Origin: Ottelia alismoides
Lineage: Eukaryota; Streptophyta; Magnoliopsida; Alismatales; Hydrocharitaceae
Direction: 5' to 3'
Length of the DNA: 64,000 bases
Assembly: GCA_037367405.1 (NCBI GenBank)
Contig: JAZKJV010006035.1
Location: forward strand, 186,001 to 250,000
Numbering within the stretch: the stretch's first letter is position 1; each line of letters begins with the position of its first letter. The notes beneath the pieces are model-generated. The model was not told the DNA's origin and ran no database searches. It worked only from the letters and a program-made list of their open reading frames with translations. Made by a program: the position numbers and the translations under genes. This document shows positions 47,701 through 58,775 of this stretch, piece after piece.

Positions 47701-50700
47701 GTTTCATATAGATATTTGGGTCCTAATCGTGTTCGGGATCATCAGGGACACAGGTTTTATCTTGTTGCAATGGATGATTTCTCTCGTCTGTCTTGAGTCT
47801 ATTGCGGAATAAATCTGAAGCTGGAGATGTTATAAAAAAATCTCACTGAAGTACAAAATGTGTTTTCATCTTCTGTGAAATTTGTGAGAACTGATAATGC
47901 CTTGGAATTATGTACTCATTCTCTTTCCAATTATTTTTCAATCCAAGGTATTACTCATCAGACATCGTGTGCCTATACTTCCCAACAAAATGGGGTTGCA
48001 GAAAGGAAGCATCATCATTTACTCGATGTTACAAGGACACTTCTCATTCAGAGTCGTGCTCCATACTCTTTTGGGGGTGATGTTGTCCTTACGGTATGCT
48101 ATCTTATTAATCGTAGGTAAGAAAATACCCTTTTCTCTTGTTTTTCCTGAAAAGGAATTATTCTCATTTACTCCTCGTGTGTTTGGCTCGGTCGCATTTG
48201 TCCACTAGTTGTCTTCAGGTATTGACAAGCTCTCTCCTAGGGCTGTCAAGTGTGTCTTTGTAGGGTACTCCAGGACACAAAAAGGGTACAGGTGTTATGA
48301 TCCACTGCGCAGGAAGTATTATGTTAGTGCTGATGTCACATTTTGAGTCGGTGATGTACTTTTCTTCTACAGGTGATCGGTTGGCCTCCTCAGACTCTGA
48401 TGATGACATATACATGCCACCACCACAATTATCTCCACCAACACCGTCACCACCAACCCCCCCCCACCCCACCACTACCACCGCCTACTATGGTCACGGT
48501 TCCATATTTGCCACATCACTATACCCGTCGGCCTACTTCTGCTCATGGTCATCGCTCATCATCTAGCACACGTTGACGTATGTTCTGAATACATATTTCC
48601 TAACGATGGGTCCGGTGATCTACTTGAGCAGGATTCTGTACAGGAGACATGTGTGGAGGTTACTGAGTTGGACTTACCTATTGCACTTCGGAAGCAGAAG
48701 TGCAGCTGTGCTACATACCCTATTGCATCCATGGTTTCCTTTGATTGCTTGACTGGCAATTTCCGTAAGTTTATTGTTGCATTATCTGCCGTGACAATTC
48801 CACAAAATTATCAGGAGGCCATGCAGGACGATCGGTGGTGATTAGCTATGGAATAAGAGATGGGTGCTCTTTAGTCAAGAGGTACCTGAAGCCTTAGCCC
48901 CGACCCTGCTGGGGCGACTATAGTCAGTTGTAAATGGGTTCTCACGATGAAGCAAAGTGCAGATGGTACCATTGATAGGTACAAAGCTCAATTGGTTGCC
49001 TGTGGATTTACGCAGACATACGGGTGGATTATCTTGACACGTTCTCCCATGTTGCTCGACACTCTACCTTACGTATCCTCTTATCTGTTGTTATGGTGCG
49101 AGATTGGCCTCTATTTCAGTTGGATGTCAAGAATGTTTTTCTGTATGGTGATCTTCAGGAGGAAGTCTACATGCAACAACTACCGGGGTTTGTTGTTGAG
49201 GGGGAGTGTTCACATGTGTGCAAACTTCGTAAGGCAATCTATGGCCTTAAGCAGAGTCCTGGAGCCTGGTTCCAAAAGCTCTCAGACTTGTTTGCGAGAC
49301 AAGGGTTCAAACAGTCGAATGCAAATCACTCGCTTTTTACACAGAGACCCTTCTGAGGTATGGCTGCTACTATGGTGTATGCCGATTATATACTCATTAC
49401 AGGAGATGATATGCAAGGAATAAAGAGGGCAAAAGAATTTATGGGTCGTGAATTTGTTACCAAGGATCTAGGAGCCCTAAGATACTTTTTGGGATTGGAG
49501 TTTGCCAGAAATAAAAAGGGGCTTGTGATGACTCAGAGAAAGTTTGTCACTGACTTGTTGAGTGACACGGGTATGCTTAGATGTCGACCTGCGACTACAC
49601 CCATGGATCCAAACATGAAGCTCTATGATGATGATACTGCTGAGATGGACAGGAAGAGATACAGAAAGCTGGTTGGAAATCTTCTTTATGTTACCATTAC
49701 TAGACCCGATATTTCATTTGCAGTTAGTCGGGTGAGCCAATTCATGGAATAACCTCGTCAAGTTCAGATGGATGCTATACAGATGATACTAAGGTATCTC
49801 AAACCATCTCCAGGAGCAGGACTACTATTTCAAAGGGTTGATTCCATAACCATCTCTGCGTGCGCAGATGCAAACTATGTAGGGTGCCCCAAGGACAGGA
49901 ATTCCATATCAGGGTTTGCTATATTTGTTGGAGATTCTCTCATATCATGGAAAAGTAAGAAGCAAACTATTGCTGCTAGATCTAGCGTTGAATCTAAGTA
50001 TCGAGCTATGGCACAAGCATGTATAGAAATGATGTGGGTTCGAGACAGATTTACATATAGATATTCCTCTTCCAATGTGGTTGGAATGCGACAATCAGGA
50101 TGCCCTATTCATTGCTAATAATCCCGCATTTCATGAGAGGACAAAGCACATTGAGGTTGATTGTCATTATATAGGCGACATGATTCAGAAGGGCTTCATC
50201 TCTACTTCTCATGTTAGCCCAGGGGACCAGACGACAAAAATCTTCACCAAAGCTCTACTTAGAGGCCCCTTACAGAAGTGTTCATCCAAGCTGAGCATGA
50301 TAGATATCTATGCCCCATCTTGAGGAAGAGTGTCGAGATATATTCTATATTTCTGTACCTTATATATATTTTTCTGTTCTTCTGTCTACTCTATATAATT
50401 TGCCCATAAGTCTCTCCCTATATAAGAGAGCCTAGAGAACAAGGAATAAACATCTTTTCATTTTTTCCCAACAAATGTAATTAAACATGTCAAAGGTATG
50501 TCTGAGTCTCGATCTATGTAACTGTTTCATGTGAATATTAATATATTTACATGAGGTGTCCACCATTTTGGGCACATGTCCGTTTTCATTTTCAAAAGAA
50601 ATAGTTAAAAAATGCTCACCACAACCACAAGCATGTCCATAATCAGAACTTTATCGAAAACACCTTGAAAAAAAGATTGGAATAAAAAATAGACGACAAA

Positions 50701-53700
50701 TACCTGTTCAATCAATTCTTTGCTAATTTTCGGTATTGCAAAGATGCATTCAGAATTTGACTTTTTTGAGGTTTGAGCTATGTCATTCTCTTTGAAAGCT
50801 TCATCAACCAGACCACTCTGCTTCTTATGCTGCAATTTAAGAACAAAACATTTAAAACCATATCAAAAATGCAAGTTGGTTCCATCTTAAAACCATCGCA
50901 ATCCTAATAAATGATGTGTACGATACTAATGAAATCGAATCAGTAGTTATAAATGATTTATGGCAGAAAAGATACGAAGAGAAATATCTATCGCATGAGC
51001 TGTTATTTATAAATATATACCATGACTGGACAAACAATATGAAAGTAAATGATACCAGAACAGAAGCTAAGTGCAGTTTTTCTAATATAAGATGAGTATA
51101 ACAGAGTATGTCTTGAACTAGGAGAAGAAATTAACCTCTTCCATAGCATTCAAATCAATAAGAGATTTTTGCAGATAAGTTCCCAAAAACATGTCATAAC
51201 CTTCAAGGATATCTATGAATTGACCAGTCCCAGTCGTAATGCAAGGTCTTCTTCTCCAGAGGCTTGGGTACCACAAAAGGCATGATTCTGTTCTTATATT
51301 TAGCATTTCTCTAGAACTTCTCCATTCAAAAGGCTCCATGAACTCATCATTAATACTACTTGAGCTCTTCACAGTTGCACAACTTGCAGCCAAATACTGC
51401 TCCTGACATGTTGATAGACAAGAATCATTTTCTTGTGGAATGTGATTGGTGCTAGATGCCACAGACTCGATTCTGCAACTTGGATGCGCACTATCTTTTC
51501 TAGCTGCATTAATAGCTTCTTGTTCTACGTAAAACAATGAGACTAAAGATTTGCCATTTCAATTTGAAATTACACTAGTAGGTGATTCAGCAGGTTCGAC
51601 ATATAAAGGAGCTATGTCAAGAGAAGATTGCCTCCTGTTTGCTAGAGGACTATGACATCTTTTATGTTCACCAAGCTCCAAAGGCTCATCAGTACAGCTT
51701 TTATGTAGAGCCTCCACATACGTTACATCAGCAGAGGGCTCGTGTTGATAGGCAGATGATGCCAATTTGCTAGTTTCTTCTGTCTCATGTGAATGGGCCA
51801 TAACATATGGTTCCTCTGAGATATCAGTGCGTAAAGGACTGTCTGTAGCATGCAACAGATTGCTATATTCAACTGCTCTCACTTTTATCAATGGTGAAGT
51901 TTCTTCATTGTTGAAACTGCTGGAATCAATTTTATCTTCAAATTCTTTTTTAGGGAGTTTTATATATTCTGGAGATTGCCCGGAGTTCATCTTAAAAAGC
52001 ATCCCGGAAGAAAAAGACTTTACTGAAGTTTCGGAAGCAGAAGTTGCATCAGAGTAGGATCTACCAGTCCCCAACTGACCATTTTCAGACATATCTCCCT
52101 CAAATGAACCTGAGCTCTCATATTTTCTTAATCTGAATGTTTTCACTGGTTCCTTGTATGGCCGTATAGTAGTTTCCTTAAAGAACATTTAAATGAATAT
52201 AAGTAAACTTCCCAAAATTAAAAAAACGACATACTAACTAAGCTCCTACCTGAGAAAAGCCACTTTCAAATGCACCAATCATTTTCTTAACAAGACTTGC
52301 TGAATGTATTACTGCATCATTTTGCTTTTTACAGACAAGTCCTTTATTTTTCACAGACGAAACTGAGGCAGAATCCCAAGTTTTTAAATTAAAATCTCCA
52401 AGAACTTGGATACTTGAGGCCAAGATATTGGAATTCACTTTTCTTCCCATGGATTCTTGCAACTCACATGCATTATTAGGTGCCCCCTTGAATTCTTCAG
52501 TAACAGAGGCACTATCAGGTTCATCCACGGATTTGTCAGATTCATAAGCATTAATAGGAAGCAACTTATTCAAGGTTTTAGCATGATCAGAATCGGGAGC
52601 AGGGTGGTTTTGAAGGTCTTGTGGAAGCTGACTGACCAATTGGGAGTTGCTGGCATCTGCATCATAATAAAAAAAGTTGTTAGAAATTCCTCACGCATAA
52701 GGTATACTGAAAACGAGGGAGTGTTTAAAAGGGTACATGCATATATACATGAGATATCATAACCTCAACCTCACACAATCACCTGACCATGCAATTTCTT
52801 GAAAGTTGAAATAGGAGTACTTAACTGGGGTTCTTAGCTGCAACTGCTCAGTTGGATGAGATTCTTTCAGAAGCTCTGTACCTGCTTTCAGAGTTGAGAG
52901 CCTAAGAATCTCCTTTGCAATATTATCCAGAACAGAACTGACATAACACCAACTTGAACTATGCTAAAAAATTGAGACGAACAATACCAAAAACAGAAGG
53001 TCTTGGAGATGAAGGCCTAAGAATCTCTTCTGAAATTTAAAGCATATACATTTGACATTCAATAATTTGACTTATATGAACTCTAAAACATTCGAAGACC
53101 CATCAGAGGTCTATGGATCAGAAGTACCAGAAAAAGAACGCTTCCGGCCACTACTGATGAGATCAGTATATTTTCTTTTTATTGCAGATTCTCTCTAGCA
53201 ACAAACACAAAATCTAATATTTACCGCAAGTATTAAATATAAACAACATAATGGTAGAACATGCTGGAGTGAAGGACTGAGATCTCTATAGCTACCTTTT
53301 CATAAATACGCTTCTGCTCATCTTCACTAAGCAAGAACTGAAATGTCATATGGGCATTTCGGCCACCTTCGAGAGGAAACCAAGAATCCCAGAATCCATT
53401 CTCCATGACTTGCATGGTCTTGATAACTGCGAGAAGCCTATAAATTCTGTCTGCTGATAACATCCCTTACATGTTTGAACATCAAATTTAAATAACCTGC
53501 CCGAGAGATCTCACTCCCCTCAGCGTCATGGAGGGTCGTTACCAGGTCATCGTGAAGAGACAAAACTGGGCTGCAGTGCATTGCCATTAAAATGATGCAA
53601 GTCCTTATAAAACTACAAATTGTATGGCAATGTCGACAACTATGATGTGGAAAAATAAAATTTAAAAGAAAAGAGGCGAGTTCATTCATTTGTATGATTT

Positions 53701-56396
53701 AGCTTCCAGACTATGGACTGTGTTGCAAGTCCTTATAAAACTACCACTTTTGCAACTTAGGAAGTTGCAAGTTCTTAGAAATAAAATGATCTGTGTACAA
53801 ACAGAATTCTTTGGATAATATAAGGATCTCTTTTCTGTTATTATTAATTTCTTAAGATTCTGCTGTCCAAGGCTCCAAGCCAATAAAAATTTGTGTTGTA
53901 GTGAATAGAGGAGGACAAAAAATACAACAAACACCTACATATCATGTAGCATGTAAACAGATAAAAGATATTTTATGATTAACATCACTTACCAAAAACA
54001 TCATCAGAAATCTTGCTTTCAGGCATCCAATGTCTTCTTGATTTCAAGATTCCAAAAGCGTTTGATCTTATTCTAGAGTTGTTAAAGTGAAACGATGTCT
54101 CCAATTCAACAAGGGACAGGATTTCAGTGTACAAAAAAAGGGCATCATGTCGAGTCTATGAAGCACTATTGTCATTTGCATTTTGCATGCATTATTTTCA
54201 CATAAGTTCTAGGAGAACACAAGTAAGATTCAGTTACAGAGAAATATGGTTCCTTGTGAAAATTTATCGCAAGATTCCTCCCAACATCTACAAATTGGTC
54301 AATGTAACGCTATCTAGAGAGCGCAACCTAAACAATTCCGGCATGTAATTTAAAGACCATCACGTCACTCTAAAACATAAATCCGGCAAGTTCATGGAAA
54401 TTCAACAGCACAACATGTGCTCATGATCATGGTTCACCACACTTAATGGTCTAGTGGTAGTACAGTGTGTCTACCACACAAAAGATCAGGGTTCAAATCC
54501 CACTCTTGCAGGGATTGCGTTAGGTAGTCGACGGCCAGCGTAAAAAATAGTCGAATCTTAAAACATGGATTTGAGCAAGAATCCATGTAGCCGACCCGAC
54601 TTATAGTGGGAGAAGATTAGTACATTTTAACATGTGCTCATGAAGAGCGTGGAAGGCAAATAAATCGGCTGCTTTGGATGCCAAAGAAAAGAGCTATAAT
54701 GATGCATCACAAAATTAGGGATCGGGCCGAAATTAGGTTTTGTTGACTTTCTTTTTCATCGAATTTAAGTCCATCATAATTTTATTCTTATTTTAATAAA
54801 TTGAGATCATCTGATATCTCTAAAATAGTATAGGTGGCTTGGTTATTTAAATTAGGATTTTTTTATAGTTAAGTTAGGGTTTGCTAGGGAATAATTTCCA
54901 TTTTTATGTAATCCATCCCTTCTCTATATGAAGATGCTAATGGGTTGGGTGAAAATCAGACTTGAAATTATAAAATTTGGTGTTTTTCTCTATCTTCCTT
55001 TTTCCCTGTGCATCTTATCGCTTATCCACCCCAAATCGGTATGCCTTTCCCTTCTTCCGGACATCCTCTCTAAGATATCTCTAATAAATCCATTCTGCAT
55101 CATATAAAGTGGACAAAAATCACTTCGTTTCATGATTCGATGGGGTCTTCTTCTCTATACATATAAAGGGCATCATCATCACGACAAGACTCTCTGTAGA
55201 TCTAAAAACACAATTACAAAATGCTAACAAGATTGTTCTTTTTTCCTTTATCAAACAATACTAAATATCCTACATATCCGTGGTATGTAAGTTTGTAACG
55301 CATATGGCATGGGCCTGGGTACATCCATGTGTTTTCATATACCAGAAAATGCCAAGTACTTGTGTGAATGTTTGTCCTTCACTCCCTGCCCTTTTCCTGT
55401 TTCGAATACAGTGTCATCCCCAAACACCTTCCATAATCAAATAAATTCCACAAGTTCCCTCGCACCTACTTGTCTTGATTGTCGTTACAATCACCAAAAC
55501 ATGATCATTCGCAACATATATAGCCGTGCCACCATTTTCCACTAGATGATATCATAAGGTTTTTGCAACATATATAGCCGTGCCACAATTTTCCACTAGA
55601 TGATATCATAAGGTTCATTCGTAATCGAGCTACGTACTTGTACAACCACGGATCGTTCTTGAATCTTCACAGTATGGAGATTAGAAAGACTAAAGTAGAA
55701 CAGATGGCATCCACAATAACAAATGAGCTTGCATTGCCGCTCCCCGTACAAACATATCCAAATACACTGAATCCAAACACATAATGCCATGTATACGCCC
55801 GCAATTCTCATAACATCTTTAACAAAGATTTACTTCGTATAGCCACTCCTAGTAAAGAAATAAGATGTTGAATTTCAATGCATTTCAACAGATACCATAT
55901 ATAATCACGGGCGCTCGAGTTTCCAGTTCGTGTTTCTGCATGCTTGCACATCTATGAAATCATTGCTAACCTTTTCATCAACAACAACTCCATATACATA
56001 CCCATTATTTTGAAAGATCAATACTTCATATGTTTGTTTCAAAAATAAATAGATCCACAATTTCATTATTTTGCACTCACAATGAGAAGTCCCCTTTGCC
56101 TTTGGTCCGGTACTCCCTCTTCCCCAAAGCAACTGCAACACACACACAAACACATCATAATTCACATAAAAAGAATAATCAACATCAAAATAGACAATTA
56201 TAAGCGATCGGAAGAGAACTAAAACCCAACCTGTGACGGAAAACCGGTCCCCATCAATTGCGGAAGTGGAAGGAAGATCCGAAAGCTCGAGAACGGGAGA
56301 TTCGAAAAAACAACAAGGATTGGGTATCTTAAACAAGCTAGGGATCGATCTGGAAGCGCCGAATCGCGTACCTGAGACCGAAATGGTGCCCGGCAT
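32752..56396 (-). CDS. C2-domain protein with C-terminal membrane anchor
   Basis: Segments: 56396-56372, 56293-56231, 56132-56081, 53570-53497, 53426-53296, 53194-53128, 53029-52988, 52656-52250, 52176-51576, 51524-51136, 50829-50704 and 32817-32752. Phases agree throughout, giving about 680 residues. The N-terminus MPGTISVS plus VLELSDLPS, then [30 protein letters not shown] and [12 protein letters not shown], matches a plant C2-type membrane-binding domain. The middle is long, Ser-rich and probably disordered, with [14 protein letters not shown] near its end. The last exon encodes [15 protein letters not shown], a short tail-anchor-like helix, then NAGAR and a stop. That exon is assigned by phase and sense only and lies about 17.9 kb from the previous one. 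Intron 1 is unusual: its acceptor reads CG instead of AG. Confidence 0.72.
33110..33236 (-). pseudogene. LINE C-terminal fragment, left of the Copia block
   Basis: Minus strand reads [14 protein letters not shown] then [12 protein letters not shown], the region after the zf-RVT domain of plant LINEs. It is probably the continuation of the fragment at 42319-42540, split by the Copia block between them. Confidence 0.6.
34256..34481 (-). repeat. Array LTR, copy 1
   Basis: 226 bp, TGTTGAAGACAATGATC...CACCCAACA on the plus strand. It is adjacent to the complement of the purine tract on the right. It is the same family as the 231-bp 5' LTR at 42088-42318. Confidence 0.9.
35711..35936 (-). repeat. 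Array LTR, copy 2
   Basis: 226 bp, nearly identical to copies 1 and 3 and 1455 bp from copy 1. Confidence 0.9.
37164..37389 (-). repeat. Array LTR, copy 3
   Basis: 226 bp, 1453 bp from copy 2. The RNase H frame to its right belongs to the truncated fourth unit. Confidence 0.9.
38153..40847 (-). mobile_element. Second Copia-type element, non-autonomous, 3' LTR truncated
   Basis: The 5' LTR is 40542-40847 (306 bp on the plus strand, TGTTAGAAAATC...CTCCAACA), with the primer-site complement GCTCTGATACCA at 40530-40541. The purine tract complement CTCCCTCTCAAGCTGG is at 38175-38190. Only 22 bp of the 3' LTR remain (38153-38174). The 2.35-kb interior has no gag, RT or integrase: 39000-39470 is T-rich and 39470-40170 is very GC-rich, with several overlapping frames of no recognisable family. 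The family is related to the solo LTR at 15281-15535. Confidence 0.75.
40895..41209 (-). pseudogene. Copia protease fragment
   Basis: Minus strand [15 protein letters not shown] is the Copia aspartic protease site, here with DNG instead of the usual DSG. It is preceded by the Asn-rich linker that normally follows the Gag zinc knuckle. The reading then changes to unrelated sequence (RADPGHCF) containing a GGGCCGACCCTGG repeat. Gag itself is missing between this piece and the primer site. Confidence 0.65.
42088..42318 (-). repeat. 5' LTR of the array-family Copia element
   Basis: 231 bp, TGTTGAAGACAAGG...CACTCAACA on the plus strand, with TTTGATACCA (complement of TGGTATCAAA) immediately to its left as primer site. 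The right flank CCACA would be the target duplication, but the left LTR is lost, so it cannot be matched. Confidence 0.85.
42319..42540 (-). pseudogene. LINE zf-RVT fragment, right of the Copia block
   Basis: Minus strand [23 protein letters not shown], then DVNHLLFT and DHAREVW, is the zf-RVT region of a plant L1-like LINE, interrupted by a stop after LLFT. The next part of this LINE appears at 33110-33236. Confidence 0.75.
42541..43550 (-). other. Decayed LINE and unassigned sequence
   Basis: 42541 to about 43140 reads on the minus strand as decayed LINE-like sequence with shifting frames and many stops. 43140-43550 is AT-rich with no recognised feature. All of it lies inside the proposed long intron. 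Confidence 0.4.
44259..46857 (+). mobile_element. Non-autonomous LTR element nested in Copia gag
   Basis: LTRs at 44259-44769 (511 bp) and 46355-46857 start TGATGCARCACG; the first ends TTTGCATCA. Flanks GCCCT and GTCCT are a 5-bp duplication with one mismatch. Primer site TGGTATCAGAGC is at 44772. Both LTRs share TATATAAAGGRGATGGTAGG. The insertion splits Copia gag between GAFK and [10 protein letters not shown]. The 1.6-kb interior has no protease, RT or integrase. It starts with an ORF (44784) and has a long Pro/Ser/Thr-rich frame at 44977-45735. Confidence 0.88.
44784..45735 (+). CDS. Leader ORFs of the non-autonomous LTR element
   Basis: The first frame (44784-44930) reads [20 protein letters not shown] and so on, then stops. 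It matches in layout the ORF at 63703, which has the same Tyr-Trp and SRL spacing, so it is a family-specific protein start, probably Gag-like. The second frame (44977-45735) is dominated by Pro, Ser, Thr and His and may be low-complexity noise. Neither shows a catalytic motif. Confidence 0.4.
46858..50323 (+). pseudogene. Copia gag-pol, disrupted and partly deleted
   Basis: Continues the gag cut at 44258: [30 protein letters not shown], then a frameshift to [20 protein letters not shown]. The zinc knuckle and protease are deleted: sequence runs from [11 protein letters not shown] straight to [14 protein letters not shown]. Integrase shows RTDNALEL and [10 protein letters not shown]. The RT catalytic motif is [11 protein letters not shown] instead of YVDD. 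RNase H shows [18 protein letters not shown] and [20 protein letters not shown]. At least five frameshifts or stops are present. It is closely related to the element at 6414-11655, but a different copy. Confidence 0.88.
54440..54620 (+). repeat. tRNA-derived SINE
   Basis: The head has RNA polymerase III promoter boxes: TGGTCTAGTGGTAGTA (box A) and GGTTCAAATCCC (box B) about 50 bp apart. The tail has GGATTTGAGCAAGAATCCATG and GCCGACCCGACTT, as in plant Au-like SINEs. There is no tRNA-like cloverleaf 3' half, so it is not a tRNA gene. Confidence 0.75.
54700..55150 (+). mobile_element. Decayed LTR plus leader of the TGATGCA family
   Basis: TGATGCATCACAAAATTAGG at 54700 and TTCTGCATCA ending at 55102 bound an LTR-like region related to those at 44259 and 63095. 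The sequence after 55102 resembles the family leader (TTTCATGATTCGATGGGG), but the primer site has decayed. Confidence 0.55.
55515..55614. repeat. 54-bp direct tandem duplication
   Basis: AACATATATAGCCGTGCCAC and the following ATTTTCCACTAGATGATATC occur twice in a row with one or two differences. Each unit is about 54 bp. Confidence 0.85.
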
Positions 56397-56511
56397 CGAT
56401 CTCGATCTCGACCGAGGGGAGGTGTGGTGAGGAGTGTGGGAGGAAGAGATGGCGCGTTCTTCTTCTCTCCATTTTTGTGTTTGGGGTTTTAGTTATCGGC
56501 TGGGTGTGGTT

Positions 56512-57066
56512 AGGGTGGAGCATTGGGCCGGGTCGGCTCTGGTCCGACCCGCAAAAGCCCGAGCCCGACCCGAATCCGATGTACAAATGGGCCGAACTCG
56601 GGTCCTCATTTTTCAAAAATATTATACTTGGGCCGGACCGGGCCTGAACCTGAACTACAAGTAGGTCGGGCCCGGACCCTCATATTTCAAAATATTATAT
56701 TAGAACTAAATAAGGAGATACGGATATATAGTCATAATACATCCAATATTTCCTTCAAACATCAATAGTAATATTATATTGTAACAATACATCCAATATT
56801 CATGTGTTATGGACGAATTATATCCATAGCAATAAATTGGAATCAAAGTGCAACTTCATGGAATCAAAATAAGTGCGGGTTGAGCCCGGCTTGAGCCCAA
56901 GCCCGACCCGAACCCGAGCCCGAACACGCGGGCCTTGGGCCAGGTCCGGGTCCTCAATTTGCTGAAAAAAACAGGCCTCGACCTGGCCCAAGGCCCACGG
57001 AAAATTGATGGGTTTGGGCTGGGCTTTCCCGGGTTGGGCCGGGTCGAGCCCAATGCTCCACCCTAG
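56512..57066. mobile_element. hAT-like MITE upstream of the C2-domain gene
   Basis: 555 bp with inverted ends AGGGTGGAGCATTGGGC and GCCCAATGCTCCACCCT and a perfect 8-bp duplication GTGTGGTT (56504-56511, 57067-57074). Subterminal GGGCCGGGTCGG and GCCCGACCC words occur on both sides. No transposase. It lies about 115 bp upstream of the proposed ATG of the C2-domain gene. Confidence 0.9.
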
Positions 57067-57074
57067 GTGTGGTT

Positions 57075-58775
57075 GGGGGCGTTGGTAAATCCCACATGTT
57101 CATCCGCGGACTATTCATGGGGTCCGTGCGTAGGATCCGACTCAGGCCTATCCGGATTCCGGACTCCCCCTTCCGGTGGATGGGTTCCGCTCAGGACGGG
57201 GACATATATGTATTATGTACCCGTTTGTCATCATTGTAATTTGTATCTCTTAATTTGTATCTCTCTTTAAGCATATATAGATATTTATTTTATATTTTGA
57301 TGGATTTGTATATGACTGTTCAGTCTATACATCTTCATTTTTGAAGATACGGATAAAAACATGAGTTTTCATAATTGTTTTATGAATACAATATGGATAT
57401 GATATATATATTGCTTATTGCATGTGTGTACATTGTATATACACCTCTCTCTCCCTCTCTGTAGCCGTATCTAAGAGTAATAATATAGAATTTGATCTGT
57501 AAGATTTGTCCAAATACGAACCTCGGCAACTAAAATTTAATTGCTTAATTTTCTTTCTAATGATAACACTTATGCCCCTGATGTTTTTGCAATTACACTT
57601 GTGATGCTGCGTTCTTACAAAATTCACAATATTACCCTTCCATTCTTAGGCATATGCCCTTATATTACACAAACGAGAAGGATAATGCTGTGAATTTTGT
57701 AAAAATGTAGGGGCATTAGTGTAATTTCATAGAAGTTGGGAGCATGAACTTTATTAGAAAAAATCAACAGAACACAAGTGTGAAAAAACCCGACAATGTA
57801 AGTACATCACATACTTCTATTTCATTAGTTGTCATATCAATATGGTTAGAAAAGGCATCAAACATCTGTTGGTACAGTTACTGATATGTTTATTGTTAAA
57901 TTTACAAATATCACATCTTCTGGAGCAACCCTCTGAATTTGATACCAATTTGACAGTTTGCTACTCTGAAGTAACCCTGCCACCATCCCTTCGGATCAGA
58001 ACCATGAATAACTCCTCCCAGAGGATGATCAAAATAACAACCCGCGTCGGATTAGTGAGCATGAAACCGGAAGCTTCAATCAAGATAAATAATGACGTCT
58101 GACAAATCTTAGTCACCCATTAATACAACATAATTAATTAAGAACCGATCATGAAAAGTTTACATTAGCGCACAACTAAACATTGATTGTTGGGAACAGA
58201 TGCGAACAATAACATGCAAGAAGAAAAATCGCTAGACCAAGAAAACGGGTATTGTCATACAACATAAGGATTCATAGTGGTTCGACAATGTATAAGTAAC
58301 TACTCTCTCAATAGCACCGTTGTAAGACAACTCCAGGCTTAGGTTTATAAGGAAGGTTATGTGAAATTACCGATACAGCCCTAAGCACATTGAAAAAAAT
58401 GCTTTGAGGATAAACCCAACACTATTTGCATGCATCTCTCCATAGATACATTCAAGACTTCAAGTAGCATGTCTTCCATCCAAAGGATAACCGTCATGTC
58501 ACGTCATTTTCTGCATGCTCTCCTTGAATAAGGTTGTTCTGTTCTCGACCCTGGTCGTAGAAAAGTGCTTTTTTTAGCCTCTCGTAGTTGTACTTTGTGC
58601 AACAAGGTAAAAACTGGCTCGACGGAATCAAACGAGAACACACAAATCTGATATAGATCCGGTCTCCAAAACAAGAAAACAACTGAACAATAATGTGGTA
58701 ACGAAATTACTAACAATACACTTTATCGATATACAACCGGTCCGGACTCAAAAAAGTCTTACAATGGGATATGTA
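57075..58775. other. Intergenic, no gene recognised
   Basis: Apart from the hairpin repeat, this is AT-rich sequence. 58180-58480 has the look of decayed LTR sequence, but I could not pair it with another copy. Confidence 0.4.
57575..57740. repeat. Imperfect inverted repeat (hairpin-type MITE)
   Basis: The left arm contains TTACAAAATTCACAATATTA and ATGCCCCTGATGTTTTTG. The right arm contains their near-complements, TGTGAATTTTGTAA and AAAATGTAGGGGCATTAGTG. The centre is at about 57655. Confidence 0.6.

Larger units (their letters stand above)
43551..50473 (+). mobile_element. Copia retrotransposon with a nested LTR element
   Basis: LTRs at 43551-43694 (TGTTGAGATA...CCCTACA) and 50331-50473 (TGTCGAGATA...CCCAACA). 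Primer site TGGTATCAGAGC is at 43695 and purine tract GAGGAAGAG lies before the 3' LTR. The LTRs are clearly diverged (roughly two-thirds identical by eye), and flanking ATGTT/AATGT is not an exact duplication. The insertion is old, or the two ends come from different copies. Without the nested element it is about 4.3 kb. It lies antisense in the proposed last intron of the C2-domain gene. Confidence 0.85.
53571..56080. other. Intron 3 of the C2-domain gene, repeat-rich
   Basis: About 2.5 kb holding a SINE, a decayed LTR element and a short tandem duplication. No host coding sequence was found apart from these repeats. Confidence 0.6.

Noticed and set aside
54440..54520. tRNA gene
   Set aside because: Has box A and box B but no acceptor stem pairing, and a SINE-type tail follows.
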